DNA of 9,351 nucleotides from Thermoplasmatota archaeon. Lineage in GTDB: Archaea; Thermoplasmatota; E2; DHVEG-1. The notes below the pieces were generated by a model that was not told where the DNA came from, did no database searches, and worked only from the letters and a program-made list of their open reading frames with translations. The stretch covers positions 1 through 9,351 of the forward strand of contig JAHJFH010000215.1 in NCBI GenBank assembly GCA_018824925.1, read 5' to 3'. Shown here in pieces: positions 1 to 5,861 of the stretch; within the stretch, counting starts at the first letter, position 1, and every line of letters starts with the position of its first letter. The position numbers and the translations under genes are program-made.

Positions 1-1056
1 ACCTCCTATCTCGATATTTTCCAACGACTCAAAGTCGCTCGTATCATCCAAGAACTCTCCAAAGAAAAAAAAGTCATTGTCGTAGAACACGACCTCGCAG
101 TCCTTGATTTCCTGTGCGACAACGTCCATATCATGTATGGAACCGAAGGCGCCTACGGCGTTACCACCTTCCCCCGTGGCGTCCGCCATGCCATCAACAC
201 TTACCTCTCCGGCTACCTAAAAGAAGAAAACATCCGCTTTGGCGAAAAAATCGAGTTTTTCGCCCACCCACCCAAAAAACGTCAAGAACTCAGAATCCTT
301 GTCAGCTACCCCAATCTCACCAAAACCTTCCCAGAATTCACCCTCACCGTTGACCAAGGCATCATCAGAACAGGCGAAATCATTGGCGTTGTCGGCCCGA
401 ATGCCATCGGTAAAACCACCTTTGTAAAAATGCTTGCAGGTAAAATCCCACCCACCCAGGGCACCGTTGACATCAATCTTACTATCAGCTACAAACCTCA
501 ATACATCACCTCCGATTTTCAGGGTACCGTCCGAACCTACCTAGAAACCACCTCTCAAAACCTCTTCACCAATAATTTCTTCATCGCTGAGATATATGAA
601 CCCCTCCGGCTGAAATACCTTCTTGATCATCAACTCGACACCCTTTCTGGAGGAGAACTACAACGCGTCGAAATCGCAGTAGCACTCACCCGCACCGCAG
701 ATATCTACCTCATTGACGAACCATCTGCCTATCTTGACAGTGAACAACGAATGCTTGTCTCACGAATGTTCCGCCGCGTCATAGAAAAAACCGGAAGCTC
801 CGCCCTCATTGTCGACCATGACGTCTACTTCATCGACATGGTCAGCGACGCCCTTGTCGTCTTCGATGGCATCCAAGCAAAAGAAGGCCATTCACAAGGC
901 CCCTATAGTCTCCACGAAGGAATGAATCGCTTCCTCAAAAACGTCGATGTCACATTCCGCCGTGATGAGGACACCCATCGCCCCCGGGTCAACAAACCAG
1001 ATTCCTACATGGACCGCGAACAAAAACAAACGGGAGAATACTACTATAAACTCTAA
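1..1056 (+). CDS. ABCE1/Rli1 ribosome-recycling ATPase, C-terminal part (5' end outside window)
   Basis: Cytosolic twin-ATPase that splits ribosomal subunits after termination in archaea and eukaryotes. The frame is open from base 1, so 351 of roughly 590-600 residues are visible; the N-terminal Fe-S domain and most of the first ATPase domain lie upstream. Visible in order (fragment numbering): the end of the first ATPase domain, with D-loop SYLD at 2-5 and switch histidine in VVEHD near 30; the hinge with GAYGVTTFP near 50; the second ATPase domain with Walker A GPNAIGKTT (132-140), Q-loop KPQY, signature LSGGELQR (215-222), Walker B LIDEPSAYLD with the catalytic Glu near 240, and switch His in VDHD near 273. 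The C-terminal tail holds the family hallmarks TFRRD, NKPDS, DREQK and GEYYY. Hinge and tail separate it from ordinary ABC transporter ATPases. Walker A has Ala in place of the usual fourth-position Gly, still within GxxxxGKT. It ends 28 bases before a convergent gene. Confidence 0.97.
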   Translation, partial: TSYLDIFQRLKVARIIQELSKEKKVIVVEHDLAVLDFLCDNVHIMYGTEGAYGVTTFPRGVRHAINTYLSGYLKEENIRFGEKIEFFAHPPKKRQELRILVSYPNLTKTFPEFTLTVDQGIIRTGEIIGVVGPNAIGKTTFVKMLAGKIPPTQGTVDINLTISYKPQYITSDFQGTVRTYLETTSQNLFTNNFFIAEIYEPLRLKYLLDHQLDTLSGGELQRVEIAVALTRTADIYLIDEPSAYLDSEQRMLVSRMFRRVIEKTGSSALIVDHDVYFIDMVSDALVVFDGIQAKEGHSQGPYSLHEGMNRFLKNVDVTFRRDEDTHRPRVNKPDSYMDREQKQTGEYYYKL

Positions 1057-1074
1057 AAAAAATAGAAAGAAAAG
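1055..1074 (-). terminator. T-rich terminator of the carboxypeptidase gene
   Basis: Read on the minus strand, the 30 bases after the carboxypeptidase stop carry T4, T3 and then T8 runs, the last at 1055-1062. Archaeal transcription termination typically uses such U-rich tracts without a required hairpin. The T8 overlaps the stop codon of the convergent ABCE1 gene. No comparable T tract was seen on the plus strand for ABCE1 itself. Confidence 0.6.
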
Positions 1075-1084
1075 ATGTGAGGGT

Positions 1085-3484
1085 TTAGCCACCACTCGGG
1101 TTTATTTGCACAAAGAATAAGAGTACATACCCATTTTGTGTGCGACTATCAACGCCACCATCACCATATTCTACGGTTGTTGTTACCACTGTTGATCCAA
1201 GACCAAAAATAAATCCCGACTGAATCGTCGCTGTTCCACCAGCGGGCACAGTAAAACCTGTCCCCTCATGTGATTTCCCAATAAAGGCACCACCATCAAG
1301 CTCGATACGCCAGTGGACATCCGTTGCATCAACCGCACCACTATTTTTAATCGCAACCTCCAACCGGAAAAGCCCACTACTCATTGGTCGTACCTCAAGA
1401 ATCGGACCCTGGACAACCTCAAACTGTGTTGGGACAGACCAGGCGGATTCACTGTTACCATCCGATGCCTTCACCCGGACATTGAAAATACCCGCATCAA
1501 CCCATGCATACTCAGCTGACACACCAGTTCCTGAGGCAACAGGCCCAATCCAGTCACTAAGAGTACCATCTCCCCAATCAAACAAGTAGGAGATCTGTTC
1601 ACCCTCCGGATCAGTTGTCACAGCAGAGAATGTATAGGTAATACCAGTAACACCTTCAGCAGGACCAGTGGGTGATTGTGGGACCAAAGGACTTTTATTT
1701 GCATTAGTCTGCGCAAGGTTTTGGACCGCATCGATATCACACCCAGGATTTGGTTCAGATGCACTACCATCACCATCATCAACGATTCGTATAAACTGTG
1801 CCTCATCAATACCAGTACCTTGTAGATCAAAGGTGGTAGTACCCATACCCGTGCCAACAAAGGTGTAGGGACCATTCCAAGAATTCGCCGCATAGACGCT
1901 ATACCCATCATCAGTACCATCCCCTTCAATGACCTTAAAATCAGGTTCACCTGAAAGATCAAACACTGGAGTATCTTCCCCCATATCAAGCACAAGTTTT
2001 CCATTGCGCCCTATCGATGAACAAAATCCATCCGGAAGTCCCAATGCATGAATTCCATCTGTTGGGTTATTGGAAAAACTCCCACTGGGGGCATAATACT
2101 CACAAATTGTAACCTGATATGCATAAAACTGATTCGTGGGCTGTAACGCGGCATTCAACACAGCGGGTTGATTCGTACTACTAACCGTTACGGTTTTGAT
2201 TTGTTCAGCATACCCATTTGCCTGAAAATGCACGGTATAACTCCCAGGCATAAGCGTTATATGATAATCACCAACAGCTGGATCAGTATATTTTGGCCAA
2301 TAAGCCTCCTCAACCCAGACAGTCGCCTCAATAGGCTCACTGGAGCTTGCATCGGTAACAATACCACGCAACCCAAGATCCGTAGCTTCAATGATATCAA
2401 GCATTGCCTGTTGGTTTTTGTTCCATTCTGAAGTTATATCAGAGTTCCCCGTTTCAATAGTCCAATCAATATCACCACGACATCCATAACTAAAATCATT
2501 AGTATCACCACGGGTCTGATACCAATCATACCCCCGTATTGCGGTATAGCCACTCAACCCGGCATAGGCATAGGATAACTGCTGAATCATAAGATCATCA
2601 GGACTGGGCTGTGGTTTAAAATTCCATAAATAATTCACATACGCCGCTGTCGTATGAAAGGATAGGGATAACACAAAATTATGCTCTAATGCATGTACAC
2701 GAATCGTTTGGGTCTCAGGCTGTGAAAACGATGAGGGACTCCCACCAGATCCAGCCCACATATACCCATAATCACGATTCAAATCCACCCCATTAGCATT
2801 ATACCTCGTAGGTGACGGCGAGGCCATCCGTCCATCAGGATTCACCATTGGAATAATCCATATCTCACAATTATTCACTAAATCCGTAATATCGGGATCT
2901 GTCCCATAATCGTCTACTAGCAACCAGGCGAGATTCAAATTTAACTCAACTGACATCAACTCATCACCATGATGCAACCCGGCCATCCGCACCTCAGGTT
3001 CATCCTCATCAATTGTTGGATTATCAGTTATTTTCAAACCCCAGATACTCCGCCCCTGTACACTTGTTCCGAGTTCATATAATTGGGCAATACTTGGATA
3101 CGATGATGCAATGGTCTGTAACTCAGTGGTCAACGCAGGGTAATCATGAAACACTCGTAACAACTCAGGATTTTCAGTCCACCCATAATACTCCTCAAGT
3201 CGTTCATATACCATAGTGACAGGATAGCCGAATGATAGTATTTCTTGATACACTCCGGGGCTGGCTAAAAATAAAACTGACTCTGCAGAACGATCTAACA
3301 CACTCACATGAAATCGCTCATCAAATACCTCATTCACAAACACTGAAACCGGTACCTGAACAACATGTAAAATCGGTGTCGAAAGAACCGGAAACTCCGC
3401 TGACGCCTGCAGCATTGCAAACGCTGCGGTACTCATGAGCATAACACTTACTAAACCTATTATAAGAATCGAATGTCGCTTCAT
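1085..3484 (-). CDS. secreted M14 zinc carboxypeptidase with PKD domain
   Basis: Predicted exported 799-residue metallopeptidase that would trim C-terminal residues from peptides outside the cell. Residues 1-29 form a signal peptide (MKR, hydrophobic core, AFA/ASA ends). Residues about 30-100 resemble a propeptide. The M14 domain spans about 105-370: zinc ligands H172 and E175 in HHGDE, third ligand H277 in SFHT, substrate-binding NPDGR (215-219) and N236-R237 in GVDLNRDY, and catalytic Glu E344 in TIETGN. Then follow a carboxypeptidase-regulatory-like beta sandwich (about 372-450, with MPGSYTVHF and ANGY), a discoidin-like sandwich (about 455-590, inferred from its style only), a PKD domain (about 597-690, FDWGDGT), and a C-terminal beta domain of unknown type. 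No membrane anchor or sorting motif is visible at the C-terminus, so it may be released or held by its beta domains. ATG 3484 follows AAGGGGA at modest distance. Substrate specificity cannot be read from the sequence. Confidence 0.93.
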   Translation of the reverse strand: MKRHSILIIGLVSVMLMSTAAFAMLQASAEFPVLSTPILHVVQVPVSVFVNEVFDERFHVSVLDRSAESVLFLASPGVYQEILSFGYPVTMVYERLEEYYGWTENPELLRVFHDYPALTTELQTIASSYPSIAQLYELGTSVQGRSIWGLKITDNPTIDEDEPEVRMAGLHHGDELMSVELNLNLAWLLVDDYGTDPDITDLVNNCEIWIIPMVNPDGRMASPSPTRYNANGVDLNRDYGYMWAGSGGSPSSFSQPETQTIRVHALEHNFVLSLSFHTTAAYVNYLWNFKPQPSPDDLMIQQLSYAYAGLSGYTAIRGYDWYQTRGDTNDFSYGCRGDIDWTIETGNSDITSEWNKNQQAMLDIIEATDLGLRGIVTDASSSEPIEATVWVEEAYWPKYTDPAVGDYHITLMPGSYTVHFQANGYAEQIKTVTVSSTNQPAVLNAALQPTNQFYAYQVTICEYYAPSGSFSNNPTDGIHALGLPDGFCSSIGRNGKLVLDMGEDTPVFDLSGEPDFKVIEGDGTDDGYSVYAANSWNGPYTFVGTGMGTTTFDLQGTGIDEAQFIRIVDDGDGSASEPNPGCDIDAVQNLAQTNANKSPLVPQSPTGPAEGVTGITYTFSAVTTDPEGEQISYLFDWGDGTLSDWIGPVASGTGVSAEYAWVDAGIFNVRVKASDGNSESAWSVPTQFEVVQGPILEVRPMSSGLFRLEVAIKNSGAVDATDVHWRIELDGGAFIGKSHEGTGFTVPAGGTATIQSGFIFGLGSTVVTTTVEYGDGGVDSRTQNGYVLLFFVQINPSGG

Positions 3485-3509
3485 TGAAAGTATCCCCTTA
3501 TACCTGTTA

Positions 3510-3534
3510 CTATATAAACTAATCTATATAAATT
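3510..3534 (-). promoter_or_regulatory. tandem TATA boxes upstream of the carboxypeptidase gene
   Basis: Two near-identical archaeal TATA-like boxes on the minus strand, GTTTATATAG (3519-3510) and AATTTATATAG (3534-3524), lie 14 bases apart. Both match the TTTATATA consensus. The proximal box is about 30 bases before the ATG and the distal about 45, so transcripts with very short or about 20-base leaders are expected. No clear BRE purine motif was identified. Start sites are inferred from spacing only. Confidence 0.6.
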
Positions 3535-3543
3535 CTTGCTTTT

Positions 3544-3551
3544 AAAAAAAA
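3544..3551 (-). terminator. T8 tract ending the beta-helix gene transcript
   Basis: On the minus strand a run of eight T lies about 60 bases after the corrected stop of the upstream beta-helix gene and about 10 bases before the distal carboxypeptidase TATA box. A U-rich terminator is the natural reading in an archaeon. It would separate the two minus-strand secreted-protein genes into different transcripts. Confidence 0.5.
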
Positions 3552-3609
3552 CAAAGGTTCTTTTTCCAGTATAGTACCTAGAATTAGTAACCAGTTCTAT
3601 TTGTAACTA

Positions 3610-4568
3610 TCAATATATGATGGGGTTTTGCGCGGGATGCCAATCAAAACGAATCGAGAGATGATCCCCTAACGGAATAATCAAGGGAACAAAGGGGGGG
3701 CAATAAAATAACGATATATCGGGTCACCGTACCAATGATGGGTTTCGGTGATGTTTTCTCCCAAGTATCCCAATAATTACGATCCCATCGCACACCACGC
3801 AACACCGTTATAAGCGCTGGAAATGGCGTATCCCAACTAAATTGAGCATGAATATCATTAGCCAAAAAATTATTACACTCAACCATACCACCACTATCAG
3901 CAACACGTATCCCTAACCTATTATTTCGAATAGTATTAATGGCAACCCAGGACACATCAAACACCATCAAAATCCCAAGCTCATTATCAGAAAGCAAACA
4001 ACCCCATTTATTTCCGGTAATTATATTATTTCGAAAGGTACTATTTGCTGATGGCCCCACATCTAACCCCACATGATTTTCCATAATAATCATATCAAAA
4101 ACCAAAATATGTTCCAATACCCCCGCGGAAGGCGGATTAACTAATACACCAGAAGGCAGTGGAGAGGCCGCATAACGACCACTATGTTGAACCGTAAGCC
4201 CTTGAATCACAACATCATCAGCCATAATACCAATAACACTATACAAAAAAGAACCATCAATAATTGTAGTATTTTTATCCTCACCAAGCAACGATATCGA
4301 TTTATTGATATACACACAACAATTCAACGTGGGTACCGTCTCATTGTAGAACCCGGAATATACAAACACACTATCTCCATCAGAGGTGTTATCCACGGCA
4401 TCCTGAATACGGGTTATAGTTCCCCGGCCCTGATCCACCAACATACCACGTAACAGTACCTTGAGGTGAACCAACGATGGGCACACTAAAACCAGTATCA
4501 ACAACACCAAGTGAACATACAAGAACTAAACCAAAGACTGCGCACCAAACACTAGATACTCGCTTCAT
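3610..4568 (-). pseudogene. secreted parallel beta-helix (NosD-like) protein, frame broken twice
   Basis: Start ATG 4568 sits 6 bases after a strong Shine-Dalgarno sequence (GGGAGG, 4580-4575) and opens a signal peptide (MKRVSSVWCAVFGLVLVCS), then TWYVGGSGPGNY. That frame meets a stop soon after. The protein resumes one frame over as TRIQDAVDN from about 4414, so one extra base at about 4414-4415 breaks it. The long middle section (about 3690-4414) has the beta-helix repeat style: TTIIDG, VIQGLTVQHSG, NSTFRNNIITGN, NTIRNNRLGI, ECNNFLAN, then DRNYWDTW. A second extra base in a C7 run (G7 on the plus strand, 3694-3700) diverts the frame to a stop at 3644. Dropping it restores the family ending IRFDWHPAQNPIIY and a TGA at 3610-3612. 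Repaired length is 957 bases, 318 residues. It may be a decayed gene or an intact gene with two sequencing errors. Such beta-helix proteins are common at archaeal cell surfaces; the ligand or substrate is unknown. Confidence 0.85.
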
Positions 4569-4574
4569 GATGAT

Positions 4575-4580
4575 CCTCCC
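4575..4580 (-). promoter_or_regulatory. Shine-Dalgarno site fixing the beta-helix start
   Basis: GGGAGG on the minus strand, six bases before ATG 4568. It decides the start because the long uninterrupted part of this gene would otherwise be assigned an internal start near 4522 that lacks a signal peptide and a ribosome binding site. Confidence 0.75.
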
Positions 4581-4600
4581 GAACCTGGTAAATAACCCTC

Positions 4601-4615
4601 ACATATAATATAGAT
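4601..4615 (-). promoter_or_regulatory. TATA-like box of the beta-helix gene
   Basis: Minus-strand TATCTATATTATATGT lies about 35-45 bases before ATG 4568. With the usual 25-base spacing, transcription would begin about 10-15 bases before the ATG, leaving a short leader that holds the GGGAGG site. It lies within the 161-base divergent region shared with the AHSA1-family gene. Confidence 0.4.
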
Positions 4616-4697
4616 ATTAGTATCATAAACACCAGAAAAAACCATATATTGTTACCAGGATACATGAAATAACACGTGTAATAATCATCAAGCGAAG

Positions 4698-4707
4698 TAT
4701 TAATTAA
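4698..4707 (+). promoter_or_regulatory. TATA-like box of the AHSA1-family gene
   Basis: TATTAATTAA is centred about 27 bases before ATG 4730. That spacing predicts transcription starting at or near the start codon, a leaderless mRNA. This agrees with the absence of a Shine-Dalgarno match close to the ATG; the AAAGGATG at about 4706-4713 is too distant. Confidence 0.4.
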
Positions 4708-4729
4708 AGGATGTACTATTTTTCCATTG

Positions 4730-5134
4730 ATGAAGACCAAAACCATCCATCAGGAAGTATTCATTGAAGCACCCCCCGCAGATGTCTATCATGCCTTCAT
4801 GGATTCTAAAACCCATTCTCTTTTCACGGGAGATACCGCACATATCGGAAAAAAAATCGGGGACCAATTCAGCGCTTTTGATGGCTATGCTACTGGGGAA
4901 AATCTAGAACTCAAACCAAATAAATTAATTGTCCAAAGCTGGCACGCCAGCGATTGGCCCAACGGACATCACTCAACCATACGCATTGAACTCACCCCAC
5001 AGAAAAAAGGAACAGCCCTCATATTTCACCAAACAGATGTCCCAGAAGAACACCTTTATGATATCAGCAATGGATGGTGGGAATACTATTGGAATCCCGT
5101 GAACACCATGTTTACCAAAGATAAGAAAAAATAG
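4730..5134 (+). CDS. AHSA1/SRPBCC-domain protein
   Basis: A single-domain protein of 134 residues, normal length for the family. The fold is a helix-grip pocket that binds hydrophobic ligands or, in the AHSA1 branch, resembles the C-terminal domain of the Hsp90 activator Aha1. Family features: the opening strand HQEVFIEAPPADVYHAFMDS, then HSLFTG, an aromatic/glycine segment DQFSAFDGYATGENLEL, LIVQSWHASDWP, a strand STIRIELTPQKKGT, and the closing helix with GWWEYYWNPV. No signal peptide or membrane segment is present, so it is cytosolic. A TTG codon directly before ATG 4730 could also be read as a start, adding one residue; ATG is preferred. It is divergent from the beta-helix gene and 52 bases upstream of the GNAT gene. 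The ligand and role are unknown. Confidence 0.88.
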   Translation: MKTKTIHQEVFIEAPPADVYHAFMDSKTHSLFTGDTAHIGKKIGDQFSAFDGYATGENLELKPNKLIVQSWHASDWPNGHHSTIRIELTPQKKGTALIFHQTDVPEEHLYDISNGWWEYYWNPVNTMFTKDKKK

Positions 5135-5157
5135 ACATATACCCCAATAATATACTC

Positions 5158-5169
5158 AATATAATAAAA
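5158..5169 (+). promoter_or_regulatory. TATA-like box of the GNAT gene
   Basis: AATATAATAAAA is centred about 24 bases before ATG 5187, which fits a leaderless transcript separate from the upstream AHSA1-family gene. No Shine-Dalgarno match lies before the ATG. Confidence 0.4.
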
Positions 5170-5186
5170 CCATGGAACACTGATAT

Positions 5187-5606
5187 ATGACCACACACAT
5201 CAGAACCTGTACCATCAGCGATAAACCCGCAGTCATTGCTCTTTGGGCCGCAGTTTTTCAACAAGATAAACCCCATAATGATCCCACACAATCTTTTAAC
5301 CAGAAAATCAACCATGCTGATGATCTCTTCTTCGTCGCCGAACATAAAAAAACTCTTGTTGGAACCATCATAGCAGGATATGATGGACATCGAGGATGGA
5401 TTTATTCCCTTGCTATTGATCCACGATATCGAAGAAAGGGTATTGGCACATTATTAATGAAAAAAGCAATAACTATACTGCACAATAAAGGATGTCTGAA
5501 AGTAAATCTTCAAATCACGGGTAACAACCAGGACCTTATTACCTTCTATAAAACCCTTGGATTTACCATCGAGGATCGTATTAGCATGGGAAAAAACCTC
5601 TACTAA
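5187..5606 (+). CDS. GNAT-family N-acetyltransferase, YpeA-like
   Basis: Cytosolic acetyl-CoA-dependent acyltransferase of 139 residues, full length for a single GNAT domain. The acetyl-CoA pyrophosphate-binding motif A is SLAIDPRYRRKGIGTLL, with R82, G85 and G87 as the R-x-x-G-x-G core. Motif B holds N113-N114 and F120-Y121 followed by LGF (124-126). The order NDP (31-33), K40-x-x-H43, LFFVAE, VGT, GYDGHRG (64-70), GC (102-103), and the ending S-M-GK-L closely parallels the bacterial YpeA protein as remembered, which makes this subgroup more likely than RimI. The substrate of YpeA-like proteins is not established, so none is assigned here. ATG 5187 is the only sensible start because an in-frame stop lies just upstream. 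It converges on the DUF6485-type gene with 48 bases between stop codons. Confidence 0.92.
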   Translation: MTTHIRTCTISDKPAVIALWAAVFQQDKPHNDPTQSFNQKINHADDLFFVAEHKKTLVGTIIAGYDGHRGWIYSLAIDPRYRRKGIGTLLMKKAITILHNKGCLKVNLQITGNNQDLITFYKTLGFTIEDRISMGKNLY

Positions 5607-5630
5607 CAATACAAATAGACATTAAATTAG

Positions 5631-5651
5631 AAAAATATCATACAGTGGTAT
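5631..5651 (-). terminator. possible terminator of the polX-ligA operon
   Basis: After the stop of the small cysteine-rich gene (5655), the minus strand has a weak 4-bp hairpin (ATAC-cact-GTAT, 5651-5640) followed by a T5 run (5635-5631) and further T-rich sequence. The stem is too short to count alone; the T run and its position between convergent genes are the main support. Confidence 0.3.
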
Positions 5652-5654
5652 ATT

Positions 5655-5846
5655 CTATTTCTGTATGCGCATATAATGAGCAATACTTCGATCATACGTT
5701 CGCTCCGCAGCATCTGGGAAATAACAGGCAGGGAGTTCACCCCGTTTCCGATGATACAACACACATTCACAACACATGCCCTTTTTATCACAAGGATATG
5801 AACAATTACATACCTGCTGATTTTCTTCCTTCTGACAAATCGCCAT
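5655..5846 (-). CDS. small cysteine-rich protein, DUF6485 type
   Basis: A 63-residue protein with eight cysteines (4, 13, 15, 19, 25, 26, 28, 41) arranged as C-x8-CNC-x3-C-x5-CCEC-x12-C. The following YHRKRGELPACYFP and TYDRSI stretches match my memory of the uncharacterised DUF6485 family. The cysteine pattern suggests metal binding (zinc or Fe-S), but that is inference. No signal peptide or membrane segment is seen. The ATG lies 15 bases after the ligA stop, so it is probably the last gene of the polX-ligA operon; upstream AAGGGGA and GATAGGT offer a modest ribosome binding site. It is not a shadow of another frame, because no gene is encoded opposite it and its composition is coherent. Function unknown. 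Confidence 0.8.
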   Translation of the reverse strand: MAICQKEENQQVCNCSYPCDKKGMCCECVLYHRKRGELPACYFPDAAERTYDRSIAHYMRIQK

Positions 5847-5861
5847 ACCTATCTTTTCCCC

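Noticed and set aside
217..501. 94-residue antisense reading frame opposite ABCE1
   Set aside because: It is the shadow of a strongly conserved coding region and shows no motif of its own.
1618..2004. 128-residue minus-strand reading frame inside the carboxypeptidase gene
   Set aside because: It lies in another frame of the same strand within a gene with clear domains; its composition is rich in Met, Leu and Val as expected of a shifted frame.
3690..4425. Programmed ribosomal frameshifting in the beta-helix gene
   Set aside because: Two separate +1 events would be needed in one secreted protein, the first site is not a known slippery sequence, and no stimulatory structure was found. Pseudogene or sequencing error is simpler.
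4552..4746. 64-residue minus-strand reading frame with a hydrophobic stretch in the divergent promoter region
   Set aside because: It overlaps the signal-peptide start of the beta-helix gene in another frame and the start of the AHSA1-family gene, covers the TATA-like sites, and has no ribosome binding site or recognisable family.
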